A stretch of DNA of 64,000 nucleotides from Pseudoalteromonas galatheae (GCF_005886105.2 NZ_PNCO02000001.1:1051001-1115000), one strand, 5' to 3'. Numbered from the stretch's first letter, positions 1-9,957 are shown. Numbers and translations: made by a program. The notes: a model not told the origin generated them from the sequence alone.

Positions 1-644
1 ATTCACTCTACTGGGATAGGCAAAAACAGGCTGAGGAGAAAAAGCCCAGAGATGAGCTATCGCAAGAAGATTTCTTCTCGCTGCTGACTCAACAGCTCTC
101 TTTCCAAGATCCGAGTAAACCTGCAGACAATGATCAAATGATCGCGCAGATGACAAGTTTTACCATGGCTGAGGGGATCTCAAAGTTAAATGAAAACTTT
201 GACTCGTTGGCTGCATCAATGACTTCTAATTCGGCGCTTCAGGCATCGACACTGATTGGTAAAAAAGCATTACTCGAATCGACGACGTTGGAACATGGCG
301 ACGATGCACTTACAAAAGGTTCTGTGATTGTACAGGAGCCAGTTCAGAATTTATCAGTGGGTATCTATGATGAATCTGGAGCGCTCGTAAATACGCTTGA
401 ATTTGGCGAACAAAGTGTTGGCGCTGTGCGTTTCGATTGGGATGGTAAAAACAAAGACGGTGAGATGATGCCTCCAGGTGAATACACCATAAAAGCGGAG
501 GGCATGATTGAAGGTGAATATCAAACTTTACCGTCGGCCACATTTAGAAATATAGACAGTGTTAATGTTAATGGTGCTAATGGCATCGTCATTAATACCA
601 AAGAAGGCGCGGTGCGCTTAACTGATATTGCTGAAATAGCATAG
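1..644 (+). CDS. flgD: Flagellar hook assembly protein FlgD (5' end cut by window)
   Basis: FlgD is the hook-cap scaffold, exported through the basal body so that FlgE can polymerise; it is discarded later. The reading frame is open from base 3, so the true start lies upstream of the window. The N-terminal part visible from base 3 carries the FlgD-type stretch DFFSLLTQQLSFQDPSKPAD and then NDQMIAQMTSF, the usual spacing for the family. The C-terminal part has the FlgD Ig-like fold signature (GEYTIKAEG, VRFDWDGKNKDGE). About 213 residues are visible, so only a short N-terminal piece is missing. flgE follows 41 bp downstream, consistent with one flgBCDE transcript. Identification is firm from family features and neighbours. 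Confidence 0.95.
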   Translation, partial: SLYWDRQKQAEEKKPRDELSQEDFFSLLTQQLSFQDPSKPADNDQMIAQMTSFTMAEGISKLNENFDSLAASMTSNSALQASTLIGKKALLESTTLEHGDDALTKGSVIVQEPVQNLSVGIYDESGALVNTLEFGEQSVGAVRFDWDGKNKDGEMMPPGEYTIKAEGMIEGEYQTLPSATFRNIDSVNVNGANGIVINTKEGAVRLTDIAEIA

Positions 645-685
645 TAGTTTTAAAGAATTAACCTTAAGAACTTAGAGGTGAGAGT

Positions 686-2086
686 ATGAGTTTCAATATA
701 GCACTGACAGGTATTGCCGCCGCGCAAAAAGACTTGGACGTAACAGCAAACAACATTGCTAACGTAAACACGACTGGTTTTAAAGAGTCTCGCGCAGAAT
801 TTGCTGACGTTTACGCGTCTTCGGTTTTTAGCTCAGGCAAAACGAAAAATGGTGATGGTGTACAAACTACGATGGTTGCACAGCAGTTCCACCAAGGGTC
901 ACTAAAGTTTACGCAAAACTCGCTAGACTTGGCGATTGAGGGCGAAGGCTATTTTGCCATGTCAAACTCTCTGCAATCACAGGATTTTACGTATTCTCGA
1001 GCTGGTGCATTTAAATTAAATAAAGACAACTTTATCGTGAATGCAAAAGGTGACTACTTGCAAGGCTTCCCTGTTGATCCATCAACCGGTGATACAACGT
1101 CTTTGAGTTTGAGCACAACATCGCCCGTTCAAATTCCAGATGCATCAGGTTCTCCTCGAGCAACATCGCAAATCTATACTTCGTTTAACTTAGATGCGAC
1201 GGCGCAACCACCTACGATTGCTTTTGATCCTGAGCAACGGGCCTCATATAATTCAAGAACGGCAATTACGGTATATGACTCGTTGGGTGAATCACATACA
1301 TTACAGTTATTCTTCAGAAAAACGGCGGATAATGAATGGTCAACTTACGCAACAATGGACGATAAGCCATTTAACCACAATGCGCAGCAAATTGACCCGA
1401 CAGCTACACCACCTGTGCCATACACACCAGTAAGCGTATTTCGTTTTGACGCAAGTGGTATTCCTTCACAAACAGCGGATGATCCATCAGCTTCACCACT
1501 GACATTTAGTAACAATACTGGCTCGACATTTAACCCCTTAAGTCTTGCTGGACCTCAAGATGCAGTTGACCCAACTATCGGTATGTCAAACTTGCTTGAT
1601 AACGGTGCAACTTTTCCAAATGACATTGTTGTTAACTGGCGTGATGAAGCAAATACTGCTCAAAAACTACCAACGCAATACTCATCTGGTCGATTTGAAG
1701 TAAAAGCATTGGAGCAAGACGGTGCGACCGTTGGCCGTTTAGCTGGTATTGATATTGGTACTGATGGTAAAGTAGTGGCTTCATATACTAACGGCGACTC
1801 AACGTTCTTAGGGCAAGTAGCGCTAGTACGCTTCCCGAATTCTCAAGGCCTTCAGGCGATTGGCAATACTGAGTGGAAGAAGAGCCTATCTTCTGGTGAA
1901 CCTCTTGCGGGTGAGCCAAACACAGGTACGCTTGGTGGTATTAGTTCATCGGCCCTAGAGCAATCGAACGTTAACCTGACTAACGAGTTAGTAGACCTTA
2001 TCAGTGCTCAACGTAACTTCCAAGCGAACTCTCGGGCGCTTGAGGTTAACTCTACATTACAACAAAATATATTACAGATCCGATAA
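686..2086 (+). CDS. flgE: Flagellar hook protein FlgE
   Basis: FlgE (466 aa) polymerises into the curved hook outside the outer membrane. The N-terminus has the rod/hook signature ANNIANVNTTGFKESRAEF at about residues 21-39, and the C-terminus has the paired helix with LVDLISAQRNFQANSRALEV. The middle is the variable hook domain. A purine-rich site (AGAGGTGAGAG) lies just before the ATG at 686. The gene is followed by a clear Rho-independent terminator at 2102-2129, so flgE ends the upstream flg transcript and flgF starts a new one. The length is in the usual 400-470 aa range for gammaproteobacterial FlgE. Confidence 0.97.
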   Translation: MSFNIALTGIAAAQKDLDVTANNIANVNTTGFKESRAEFADVYASSVFSSGKTKNGDGVQTTMVAQQFHQGSLKFTQNSLDLAIEGEGYFAMSNSLQSQDFTYSRAGAFKLNKDNFIVNAKGDYLQGFPVDPSTGDTTSLSLSTTSPVQIPDASGSPRATSQIYTSFNLDATAQPPTIAFDPEQRASYNSRTAITVYDSLGESHTLQLFFRKTADNEWSTYATMDDKPFNHNAQQIDPTATPPVPYTPVSVFRFDASGIPSQTADDPSASPLTFSNNTGSTFNPLSLAGPQDAVDPTIGMSNLLDNGATFPNDIVVNWRDEANTAQKLPTQYSSGRFEVKALEQDGATVGRLAGIDIGTDGKVVASYTNGDSTFLGQVALVRFPNSQGLQAIGNTEWKKSLSSGEPLAGEPNTGTLGGISSSALEQSNVNLTNELVDLISAQRNFQANSRALEVNSTLQQNILQIR

Positions 2087-2101
2087 TATATTATGCCCTC
2101 C

Positions 2102-2129
2102 AAAGGCTGCTCCAAAGGCAGCCTTTTTT
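2102..2129 (+). terminator. Rho-independent terminator after flgE
   Basis: A perfect 9-bp stem, AAAGGCTGC (2102-2110) with GCAGCCTTT (2118-2126), has a 7-nt loop and runs into six T residues (2124-2129). It lies 16 bp after the flgE stop. Confidence 0.9.
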
Positions 2130-2156
2130 ATGTCCGTCAAAAACATCTCCTCACTT

Positions 2157-2172
2157 TGGCACTGTGCTTGCA
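2157..2172 (+). promoter_or_regulatory. Sigma-54 (-24/-12) promoter for flgFGHI
   Basis: TGGCAC-N5-TTGCA is an exact match to the sigma-54 core, with GG (2158-2159) and GC (2170-2171) separated by 10 nt. It sits between the flgE terminator and the flgF start at 2210, placing the expected transcription start near 2183. It implies FlrA- or FlrC-dependent transcription of flgF-flgG-flgH-flgI. Confidence 0.88.
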
Positions 2173-2209
2173 TTAACTAAGTTAAGTTTGAATTTTATAG
2201 GTCATCGTC

Positions 2210-2974
2210 ATGGATAAAATGGTGTATATCGCAATGTCAGGCGCTAAGCAGAGCTTACGCGGTGTGGCACTTAAAGCGAATAACCTTGCTAATGCCAACA
2301 CGACTGGCTTCAAAGCTGATTTTGCACAAGCGCGCTCAATGCAGGCGTTTGGCGAAGGGCTACCTACTCGAGTTTTCGCGATGCAAGAGCGCCCTGGTAC
2401 TAATATGACTGGCGGTGCAATTGTTGAAACTGGCCGAGAGCTTGATATTGCGGTAGATGACAAGTCGTGGATCAGTGTTGTTGATGCGTCGGGTGAAGAA
2501 GCTTACACCAAAGTCGGCACACTCAACATTCGTAATGATGGTGCGTTAGTCACCGCTCACGGGCGTCAACTTATTGGCGAAGGTGGGCCCATCGTCTTGC
2601 CTATCCCTGTTGATAAGGTGGTTTTTAGTGACGATGGCTCTATTCAAGTGCGTCCACAAGGCGCTCCTGCTAACTTTCTGGAAGTGGTTGATAGGCTGAA
2701 AATTATTGAAGCGGATAATAGCAAGCTACAAAAAGGTAATGACGGCCTTTATAGACCAAAAGAAGATAAGCTAGAAGATGGGATTTGTGGCTTTTGTGAA
2801 ATATCTCCAACCGCAAAAGTGATGAGCGGCTTCTTAGAGATGTCTAACGTCAATCCTGTTCATGAGATGGTCGATATGATCAACCATCAAAGACAATTTG
2901 AAATGCAAATTAAGCTGATGAAAACAGCTGAAGAAATAGATGAGCGACACACTTCGCTCCTACGCATAGTTTAA
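2210..2974 (+). CDS. flgF: Proximal rod protein FlgF
   Basis: FlgF (254 aa) is one of the proximal rod subunits that span the periplasm. The N-terminus MDKMVYIAMSGAKQSL followed by LKANNLANANTTGFKADF (about residues 26-43) is the rod-protein signature, and the C-terminus has HEMVDMINHQRQFEMQIKLM. A second in-frame ATG (2219, MVYIAM) could also be the start; the upstream one is kept because many family members begin there. The gene opens the flgFGHI unit behind a sigma-54 promoter, and flgG starts 16 bp after its stop. Confidence 0.96.
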   Translation: MDKMVYIAMSGAKQSLRGVALKANNLANANTTGFKADFAQARSMQAFGEGLPTRVFAMQERPGTNMTGGAIVETGRELDIAVDDKSWISVVDASGEEAYTKVGTLNIRNDGALVTAHGRQLIGEGGPIVLPIPVDKVVFSDDGSIQVRPQGAPANFLEVVDRLKIIEADNSKLQKGNDGLYRPKEDKLEDGICGFCEISPTAKVMSGFLEMSNVNPVHEMVDMINHQRQFEMQIKLMKTAEEIDERHTSLLRIV

Positions 2975-2990
2975 GAGTGAGGTAGAGATT

Positions 2991-3779
2991 ATGAATCCGG
3001 CATTGTGGATAAGTAAAACAGGCTTAGATGCTCAGCAAACTGATATTTCAGTTATTTCTAACAACTTGGCTAACGCCAGTACCGTTGGTTACAAAAAGAG
3101 TCGGGCGATATTCGAAGACTTACTATATCAAAACATCAATCAACCCGGAGGTCGCAGCTCTCAAGATACAGAGTTACCGTCTGGTTTGATGCTTGGTGCA
3201 GGTGCCAAAGTGGTCGCCAACCAAAAGAACTTTTCTCAAGGCAATATGTTAAGTACCGAAAATTCTTTGGATTGGATGATCCAAGGTCCGGGCTTTTTTG
3301 AGATTCAGATGCCAGATGGCACAACCGCATATTCAAGAAATGGTCAGTTCACGACGGACGAAGAAGGGCGGATAGTTACTTCAGGCGCGGGTTTTCCTGT
3401 GTTACCTGAGATGAACGTACCCGACGATGCACAGTCAATTACTATTTCTCAAGATGGTGAAGTATCGGTGCGAGTTGCTGGACAAGCTGAAAACGTTGTT
3501 ATCGGACAATTGACAATTAGTGACTTTATTAATCCATCAGGTCTTGAACCGATTGGGCAAAACTTGTACACGGAAACCGCGGTAAGTGGTGCTCCGGTGC
3601 AAGGTAACCCAAGTGTTGAAGGGTTAGGTAAGATTGTGCAAGGCGCACTTGAAACGTCAAACGTTAATGTGACGGAAGAGCTTGTAAATCTAATCGAAAC
3701 ACAACGCGTGTATGAAATGAACTCAAAAGTGATTTCAACGGTAGATCAGATGCTGAGCTACATTAATCAACAGCTGTAA
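2991..3779 (+). CDS. flgG: Distal rod protein FlgG
   Basis: FlgG (262 aa, the normal length) forms the distal rod that passes through the P and L rings. The sequence starts MNPALWISKTGLDAQQTDIS and carries the conserved ISNNLANASTVGYKKSRAIFE signature (the family usually has ANNLANVSTNGFK) and the C-terminal LVNLIETQRVYEMNSKVIST. The start is supported by a GAGGTAGAG site 6-8 nt upstream. It lies between flgF and flgH in tight spacing (16 bp each side). Confidence 0.97.
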   Translation: MNPALWISKTGLDAQQTDISVISNNLANASTVGYKKSRAIFEDLLYQNINQPGGRSSQDTELPSGLMLGAGAKVVANQKNFSQGNMLSTENSLDWMIQGPGFFEIQMPDGTTAYSRNGQFTTDEEGRIVTSGAGFPVLPEMNVPDDAQSITISQDGEVSVRVAGQAENVVIGQLTISDFINPSGLEPIGQNLYTETAVSGAPVQGNPSVEGLGKIVQGALETSNVNVTEELVNLIETQRVYEMNSKVISTVDQMLSYINQQL

Positions 3780-3795
3780 TTGGGTAGGGGGTATT

Positions 3796-4479
3796 ATGCG
3801 TGCATTATATTTAGCCATCGTAACGGTCGCTGCATTATCTGGATGTAGTACAACACAAAATAAAAATGTGGTGCGTGACGATCCGTATTATGCACCTATC
3901 TATCCCGAGGATAACCAAGCCCAAATGGTGGCAACAGGGTCATTGTTTAATACGCAGTTTTCCAACGATCTCTATGCTGACAAAAAAGCGTTAAGAGTCG
4001 GTGATATTATTACCATCGTACTCAGAGAAACGACTCAGGCAACCAAAGCTGCAAATTCTGAGCTGGATAAATCCAGTGATTCGAGCCTAGACCCTGTGAT
4101 TGGCCTAGGTGGCAACGCCATTAATATCGGAAAAGAAGCAATACAGTTTGGTGCTAAATCCAGCTCTTCTTTTTCTGGTGACTCGAAGTCTAATCAGTCC
4201 AACAGCTTATTTGGTAATATTTCAGTTAATGTCACCCGAGTATTGCCTAACGGTAATTTAGTGATCCGCGGCGAAAAGTGGTTAACCCTTAATACCGGCG
4301 AGGAATTTATTCGCTTGGAAGGATTGGTAAGACCTCAAGATGTGACGGCAGATAACACGGTTGAGTCCAATCGAGTGGCAAATGCCAGAATTCAATATTC
4401 GGGTAAAGGTGATCAACAAGAAGTACAAAGTGCAGGTTGGTTAACGAGTTTCTTTATGAGCGCGCTGATGCCGTTTTAA
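3796..4479 (+). CDS. flgH: Flagellar L-ring lipoprotein FlgH
   Basis: FlgH (227 aa) is the outer-membrane L-ring lipoprotein, the bushing for the rod. A short lipoprotein signal peptide is visible ([17 protein letters not shown]), with the lipobox LSGC at residues 14-17 and the lipidated Cys17. The family motifs [22 protein letters not shown] and [11 protein letters not shown] follow, then the C-terminal [12 protein letters not shown]. Length and position between flgG and flgI are as expected. A GGTAGGGGG-type ribosome site precedes the ATG. Confidence 0.97.
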   Translation: MRALYLAIVTVAALSGCSTTQNKNVVRDDPYYAPIYPEDNQAQMVATGSLFNTQFSNDLYADKKALRVGDIITIVLRETTQATKAANSELDKSSDSSLDPVIGLGGNAINIGKEAIQFGAKSSSSFSGDSKSNQSNSLFGNISVNVTRVLPNGNLVIRGEKWLTLNTGEEFIRLEGLVRPQDVTADNTVESNRVANARIQYSGKGDQQEVQSAGWLTSFFMSALMPF

Positions 4480-4489
4480 GGTGCTGAAA

Positions 4490-5599
4490 ATGAACAATAT
4501 GTTTAAGAATATTTTGCTTATCGGTGCGGCCATGACGTTGGTTGGTTTTTCTTCTTTGGCTTCTGCTGAGCGAGTTAAAGACGTCAGTATGGTTGAAGGT
4601 GTTCGTTCAAACCAACTGGTTGGCTACGGCCTCGTTGTAGGCTTGCCTGGTACCGGTGAGCAAACCAGATTTACCGAGCAGAGCTTTAAAGCGATGTTGA
4701 ATAGCTTTGGCATAACGATGCCCGCAAGCTTAAAGCCAAAAATTAAAAATGTTGCGGCTGTTGCGGTTCACGCTGACTTGCCACCTTTTGTTAAACCCGG
4801 TCAAACCATTGACGTGACTGTGTCATCTATTGGTAGTGCTGGTAGTTTACGAGGCGGTACTTTACTTCAGACTTTTCTTAAAGGGGTTGATGGTAATGTA
4901 TATGCAATCGCGCAAGGTAGTTTGATTGTTGGTGGTTTGGGCGCTGATGGTGCCGACGGGAGTCGAGTTGTGATCAATACGCCGACTGTAGGCCGCGTGG
5001 CAAATGGCGCGACAGTGGAACGAGCGGTACCAAGTCCGTTTACTCAGGGCGATTACATCACCTTTAACTTGAATAGGCCCGACTTCACTACCGCAAAGCG
5101 CTTGGCCGACACGATCAATGGACTTGTTGGACCAAACAGCGCAAAACCTATGGATGCAGCCTCAGTGCGAGTAATTGCCCCAAGAGATCCGTCTCAGCGC
5201 GTTGCTTACTTGTCTACGCTAGAGAATCTAGAATTTAAACCCGCAGATACCGCAGCGAAGATCATCGTTAACTCTCGCACAGGCACTATCGTTATTGGCA
5301 AAAATGTCAAGCTACAGCCTGCGGCAATTACCCATGGCGGCCTTACCGTAACAATTGCTGAGCAGCAAAATGTATCTCAACCTAATGCGCTGGCGAATGG
5401 TGAAACAGCAGTGACGCAGCAAAGTATTATCGACGTAAATCAGGACGACTCTAGAGCGTTTGTATTTGACCCAGGCGTGAGCCTTGATGACTTGGTTAGA
5501 GCAATTAACCAAGTTGGCGCAGCACCAGGCGATTTAATGGCGATCCTTGAAGCGCTAAAAGAAGCGGGCGCAATAAATGGTCAATTAGTCGTCATTTGA
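4490..5599 (+). CDS. flgI: Flagellar P-ring protein FlgI
   Basis: FlgI (369 aa from this start) makes the periplasmic P ring around the rod. A Sec signal peptide is clear: MNNMFKN, a hydrophobic core, then ASA with likely cleavage after about residue 26. The mature protein begins [20 protein letters not shown], followed by [12 protein letters not shown]. An in-frame GTG at 4481 would add three residues, but the AAGGTG ribosome site (4478-4483) is better spaced for the ATG at 4490; an ATG at 4499 is also possible. A strong terminator follows (5625-5650), so flgFGHI is one unit. Confidence 0.95.
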   Translation: MNNMFKNILLIGAAMTLVGFSSLASAERVKDVSMVEGVRSNQLVGYGLVVGLPGTGEQTRFTEQSFKAMLNSFGITMPASLKPKIKNVAAVAVHADLPPFVKPGQTIDVTVSSIGSAGSLRGGTLLQTFLKGVDGNVYAIAQGSLIVGGLGADGADGSRVVINTPTVGRVANGATVERAVPSPFTQGDYITFNLNRPDFTTAKRLADTINGLVGPNSAKPMDAASVRVIAPRDPSQRVAYLSTLENLEFKPADTAAKIIVNSRTGTIVIGKNVKLQPAAITHGGLTVTIAEQQNVSQPNALANGETAVTQQSIIDVNQDDSRAFVFDPGVSLDDLVRAINQVGAAPGDLMAILEALKEAGAINGQLVVI

Positions 5600-5624
5600 T
5601 GTTCTATTATTAATCAACTAGTTA

Positions 5625-5650
5625 GCCTCACAATTGTGAGGCTTTTTTTT
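5625..5650 (+). terminator. Rho-independent terminator after flgI
   Basis: GCCTCAC (5625-5631) pairs perfectly with GTGAGGC (5636-5642) around an AATT loop, followed by eight T residues (5643-5650). The last T also begins the -24 element of the next promoter. Confidence 0.92.
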
Positions 5651-5665
5651 GGCTCGGATTTTGCA
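5650..5665 (+). promoter_or_regulatory. Sigma-54 promoter for flgJKL
   Basis: TGGCTC-N5-TTGCA has GG (5651-5652) and GC (5663-5664) separated by exactly 10 nt. It directly abuts the flgI terminator and lies 42 bp before flgJ. One mismatch to TGGCAC. Confidence 0.78.
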
Positions 5666-5707
5666 TTTCTATTTGTATAGTTATTAACGTCAAACAGTGC
5701 TGAGTGT

Positions 5708-6682
5708 ATGAACACCGACCAATTGAAAAATCAAAGCTTTTTCGACCTAGGAAACCTTGATTCGATCCGTAAAGAGGCGCTGAAAGGTGCTGGCGATCAA
5801 GGTGCCTCTGATCAGGCATTGAAGAAGGCGGCACAACAGTTTGAGTCTATCTTTACGCAAATGTTGTTACAGAGCATGCGTAAAGCGAATGAGGCGCTAG
5901 AGGATAAAGACAGTCCATTTAACTCTAGCGGTGTCAAATTTTTTGAAGAAATGCATGATCAGCAACTTTCGATGCACTTATCTGAGCAGGGCAGCTTAGG
6001 ACTTGCAGATCTGATTGTGCAACAGTTGTCTCCTAATTCTGAAAAGTATAAGCCTGCTTCTGTAATGAGAGCTGACGGCGATATTTCCTTTAAAAAACAG
6101 ACGACAGCAAGTGAGAGTGTGAATAAATCCGAACCGCAGGCTGTCAATGTTAAGGCAGATACCTCAAGCGATGAACAAACAGGCTTTGGTTCTCCTGAGG
6201 AATTCGTCGACAGAATTTGGGAATACGCTCAAACAGCTGCGAAAAAGCTAGGCTTGAACCCTGCGGTAATGGTTGCACAAGCTGCACTGGAAACCGGTTG
6301 GGGTAAACACATCATCAGCAAAAAAGATGGTAGTAGCAGTTTTAACCTATTCAATATCAAAGCGGATAGCCGCTGGAGTGGTGAAAGCGCCAGAAAATCG
6401 ACACTTGAATTTGAGCAAGGGTTACCGGTGCAAAAGCAAGCCGATTTCCGTGCTTATAAGTCGCTAGAACAAAGCTTTGATGATTATGTCAGTTTTCTAA
6501 AAGGTAATCCGAGATATGAGCAAGCCTTAAATAAGGCTGGTGATAGTCATGCCTATCTAAGTGAACTTCAAAATGCAGGCTATGCGACCGATCCGAATTA
6601 TGCCAACAAAATTAAGTCAGTTTTAAAGCGTATTGATGTATCCGATTTCTTATCCGGTGCGCTAACAAAGGGAGTCAGATGA
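5708..6682 (+). CDS. flgJ: Flagellar rod assembly protein / peptidoglycan hydrolase FlgJ
   Basis: FlgJ (324 aa) caps the growing rod and cuts a hole in the peptidoglycan. The N-terminal rod-binding domain (about residues 35-105) has QALKKAAQQFESIFTQMLLQ. After a linker rich in Ser, Gln and charged residues (about 110-160) comes the glucosaminidase domain (about 162-320), with QAALETGWGK where Glu195 is the expected catalytic acid and FNLFNIKAD at 212-220. Both domains are intact, the dual-domain form typical of gammaproteobacteria. The ATG lacks a strong ribosome site. flgK begins 1 bp after the stop. Confidence 0.96.
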   Translation: MNTDQLKNQSFFDLGNLDSIRKEALKGAGDQGASDQALKKAAQQFESIFTQMLLQSMRKANEALEDKDSPFNSSGVKFFEEMHDQQLSMHLSEQGSLGLADLIVQQLSPNSEKYKPASVMRADGDISFKKQTTASESVNKSEPQAVNVKADTSSDEQTGFGSPEEFVDRIWEYAQTAAKKLGLNPAVMVAQAALETGWGKHIISKKDGSSSFNLFNIKADSRWSGESARKSTLEFEQGLPVQKQADFRAYKSLEQSFDDYVSFLKGNPRYEQALNKAGDSHAYLSELQNAGYATDPNYANKIKSVLKRIDVSDFLSGALTKGVR

Positions 6683-6683
6683 G

Positions 6684-8696
6684 ATGTCATTTGATCTATT
6701 AAATATTGGTGCGGCAGGGGTTAGGGCTAACTCCGAGTTACTACAAACCACCAGTAAAAACATTGCTAACCTAAATACCAAAGGGTATATCCGTGAACGG
6801 ACTGAGCACGGAACAATGATAGGTGGCATGGTTGGTCGTGGTGAAACGGTGCGTTTGATCAACCAGTTCGCGCAGCAGCAACTGAATCGTGATATTTCCA
6901 ATCAGTCTTACTATGAGCAGTTTGTCACTGAGGCAAGTCGCGTTGATACATTATTTGCACAAGACTCGAATAGCCTGAGCAAGAGTATCAACTCGATGTT
7001 TAATAATTTACAAAGCGCGATTAACTTGCCTTCGTCGACAACTAACCGATCTCTATTCATGACGGGCGCTCAAGGTCTTGTCGATCAAATGGATAGATTG
7101 TCAGGTATTGTTGTTGATCAAAACAGTATCGTGAATGAGCAATTGGATATTTTCTCAGAAGAAGCTAATAACCTTGTTCAAAAAATCAGTGAATTGAATA
7201 AACAAGTGGCGAGTAAGTCAGCGCTCAATCTTAATAATGTCGATCACAGCGTGCTTAATGAGCGCGATCAAGCAATTAAGGAGCTTGCTGAGCTTGTAGA
7301 TATAGAAACACTCGACGGTGAAAATGGCGAGAAGCTCGTATTTTTAGGCACTGGGGACGCGCTTGTGATGCAAGGTGGCGCTTTTAATTTATTTGCGATG
7401 AAAGGCAACCCAGATCCCAACCATAAAGAGCTAACTCTAGATATTAAAGATAAAAATGTTGTGCAACTTGAGTTAGATAGCGGCAGTTTGAAAGGCAAAA
7501 TCGGCGGGTTACTGGCATTTAGAGATGAAGTGTTGATCCCGGCACAGAACCAACTAGGTCAAATTGGCCTCGCATTAGCAGATGCTTTTAATCAGCAAAA
7601 TAGATTGGGAATGGACTTAGATGGCAACATAGGGGGAGACTTATTTAAGATCCCTACCGTGGGCGGCTTTGCTTACAGCGAGAATACAGGCACCGCAGCG
7701 CTTACGGCAACACTTGAGCCTGGACGCGGCAATGAGTTGCCAGCTACTGACTTCCAAGTTACTTATACCAGCGCAACAACCGTTGAAATAACAGCTGTAG
7801 ACGCCAAAGGCAATCCTATCGGTACTCCAACGACTGGTAATATCGCAGGAGGAGTCATCACGGGAACAGGTGATTATTTTGGCTTACAAATGAACGTAAC
7901 GGGTAGTGGTGCAACAGGTGATAGATTTCTTGTAAAATTAAATCAACAGGCTTCAACCGGGTTGGAGCTTGCAACTCAACGACCAGAAGCACTTGCATTA
8001 GCGTCACCAATTCGCACTGAAAAATCAGCAGACAATAATGGTACGGCGACCATTTCAGCTGGAGTCGTCACTGATACCGATCCTGCGACCAGTGCGTTTA
8101 CGGCGGGAACGCCGCCAACCTTGAATGATGGTCCATATACTCTGACTAAAACCGCTAACGCTAACGAATATACATTGACCAGTAATTCAGGTACAACGCA
8201 TACCTTTACCGCTCCTGCCGATGGCAAAGATATACTTTCCACAGTGGGAGCTGCGCCAGCACCTTTTGACAATCTTGGTTTCACGTTCGATATCGAGGGG
8301 ACACCGAATACCGGTGATAGTTTTGAAATTAGCTTTAACACTGGTGGCTTTGATGACAACCGTAATGGTGCAGCGCTTGATGGTCTGAAATCATCTGATT
8401 TAGTTAGACAAAATCTAGAGTCTACAGGTAGTACCGAAAGCCATAAAACCTTTAATGAGGCGTATGCCGATATTGTCACCGGGGTAGGAGTTATTACCAA
8501 TCAAGCGAAAACTAATGGCGCGGCATTCGAAGCGCTAGCCAATCAGTCAAGCGCATGGTTTGAGTCTCTATCGGGTGTAAATCTAGATGAAGAGGCAGCC
8601 AATTTGTTACGTTTTCAACAATCTTACTCGGCTTCTGCGCAAGTCATTTCAGCAGCAAGAACCGTGTTCGATACCTTATTAAGTGCAGCGAGGTAA
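6684..8696 (+). CDS. flgK: Hook-associated protein 1 FlgK
   Basis: FlgK (670 aa) is the first hook-filament junction protein. The N-terminus has MSFDLLNIGAAGVRANSELL and SKNIANLNTKGYIRE, the family signature; the C-terminus has EEAANLLRFQQSYSASAQVI. The central part (about residues 330-560) is enlarged and Thr/Ser/Ala-rich with repeated calcin-like TGTP/TGD turns, making the protein longer than the roughly 550 aa enteric version; this is common in marine relatives. The start sits 1 bp after the flgJ stop, and GGAGTCAGATGAG provides a ribosome site. Confidence 0.96.
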   Translation: MSFDLLNIGAAGVRANSELLQTTSKNIANLNTKGYIRERTEHGTMIGGMVGRGETVRLINQFAQQQLNRDISNQSYYEQFVTEASRVDTLFAQDSNSLSKSINSMFNNLQSAINLPSSTTNRSLFMTGAQGLVDQMDRLSGIVVDQNSIVNEQLDIFSEEANNLVQKISELNKQVASKSALNLNNVDHSVLNERDQAIKELAELVDIETLDGENGEKLVFLGTGDALVMQGGAFNLFAMKGNPDPNHKELTLDIKDKNVVQLELDSGSLKGKIGGLLAFRDEVLIPAQNQLGQIGLALADAFNQQNRLGMDLDGNIGGDLFKIPTVGGFAYSENTGTAALTATLEPGRGNELPATDFQVTYTSATTVEITAVDAKGNPIGTPTTGNIAGGVITGTGDYFGLQMNVTGSGATGDRFLVKLNQQASTGLELATQRPEALALASPIRTEKSADNNGTATISAGVVTDTDPATSAFTAGTPPTLNDGPYTLTKTANANEYTLTSNSGTTHTFTAPADGKDILSTVGAAPAPFDNLGFTFDIEGTPNTGDSFEISFNTGGFDDNRNGAALDGLKSSDLVRQNLESTGSTESHKTFNEAYADIVTGVGVITNQAKTNGAAFEALANQSSAWFESLSGVNLDEEAANLLRFQQSYSASAQVISAARTVFDTLLSAAR

Positions 8697-8698
8697 TT

Positions 8699-9934
8699 AT
8701 GCGTTTATCTCAAAATCAAATTTTTAATTCAAATCTCAATTCTATTTTGCGTAATCAGCAAGATGTGAACAAAGCAACACAGCAGCTGAACACGCAAAAG
8801 CGGGTATTGAGTGCTTCTGATGATGCTTCAGCGACTGCTAGAGCGATGCTTTTTGACGACCGGATCCAAGCAAACGATCAGTTTACTAAGAATTTGACTA
8901 TGCTGTCTTCGAGATTAGACACTCAAGAGTCAGTACTCGAAAATATTAAAACGGCCATTGATAGCGCTTATACCAAGTCGATACAGGCCGGTAATGGCGG
9001 GTTATCTGATGTTGACCGTCAAGCAATCGCTGATGAGCTAGAGTCAATCCAAGATACTATTTTGGATTTAATGAACTCAAAAAGTGAAGATGGTAAGTTT
9101 ATATTTTCCGGCTATCAAGATAATACGCAAACCTATAGCTTTGACTCAGCTACTGGAAAGTACGTATATAACGGTGACCAAGGACAGCATAAAATAAAAG
9201 TTTCTGAGGGCGTCGAAATACGCTCAAGTGATAACGGTTTTGATGTATTTGAAAGTGCAGAGAAGCGACTGAATATTACTTCAAATACAGGTGTGGTTTC
9301 TGGTGGTATTACATCGGCCTCCGTGTACGTGGACGAACAAGGGGTTTTTGATGAGTTTCACAAGGCAAATTACAACGCGGATCCTAGTGCGCCTGCAGGT
9401 GCAAATACCTTTGACCTAGTGGTGACAGCCGGGACACCAAATACTTATCAGCTTGAGCAGGGGGGCACGGTTATTTCAACTGGTACTGCAGAAGGCGGAA
9501 CTATTAAAGTCGCTGGTATGGAGTTTGACTTTGCTGGTGCTGCGCCAGGCCAAATAAGCTTTGACTTGGAGAAGCCCCAAAAGGAAAACATTCTAAATAC
9601 ATTAGAATCCATGATTACGTCATTGAGAGACCCCAGTATTATAGGGGATGATTATAAGCAGGTACTAGCTGATGGTATTACGGGCTTAGATAATGCCAAG
9701 ATTAAAATATCGCAGGGACAAGCGGGGCTTGGTGGTAGGTTAAACGCCGCAAAGCTTGTATCTGATGCAAATTCAGACTTAGATGTTGATAATAAGGCAA
9801 ATAAGGCAGCTTTGATTGAGGTCGACTTCTACTCTGCGATCTCTGAGCTCACTAAACATGAAACTGCACTGCAGGCTTCTCAGGCAACCTTTGGCCGCCT
9901 AACTAACCTCTCGCTATTAGACTATATTCGTTAA
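8699..9934 (+). CDS. flgL: Hook-associated protein 3 FlgL
   Basis: FlgL (411 aa) is the second junction protein between hook and filament. It shares the flagellin-like coiled ends: the N-terminal MRLSQNQIFNSNLNSILR with STQKRV-like text at about 34-40, and the C-terminal NKAALIEVDFYSAISELTKHETALQ followed by SLLDYIR. The middle (about 190-300) is variable. The gene follows flgK after 2 bp and its ribosome site (GCGAGG) lies within the end of flgK. An imperfect hairpin follows the stop. Confidence 0.96.
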   Translation: MRLSQNQIFNSNLNSILRNQQDVNKATQQLNTQKRVLSASDDASATARAMLFDDRIQANDQFTKNLTMLSSRLDTQESVLENIKTAIDSAYTKSIQAGNGGLSDVDRQAIADELESIQDTILDLMNSKSEDGKFIFSGYQDNTQTYSFDSATGKYVYNGDQGQHKIKVSEGVEIRSSDNGFDVFESAEKRLNITSNTGVVSGGITSASVYVDEQGVFDEFHKANYNADPSAPAGANTFDLVVTAGTPNTYQLEQGGTVISTGTAEGGTIKVAGMEFDFAGAAPGQISFDLEKPQKENILNTLESMITSLRDPSIIGDDYKQVLADGITGLDNAKIKISQGQAGLGGRLNAAKLVSDANSDLDVDNKANKAALIEVDFYSAISELTKHETALQASQATFGRLTNLSLLDYIR

Positions 9935-9935
9935 A

Positions 9936-9957
9936 AGGTAGCCTTTAAAGGTTACCT
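9936..9957 (+). terminator. Possible terminator after flgL
   Basis: AGGTAGCCTTT / AAAGGTTACCT forms an 11-bp near-perfect inverted repeat (one G-T pair) right at the flgL stop. The T tract is poor, so termination may be weak. Confidence 0.45.

Noticed and set aside
7976..8500. Long open frame on the - strand inside flgK
   Set aside because: Shadow of the Thr/Ala-rich coding strand; no ribosome site and no recognisable protein.
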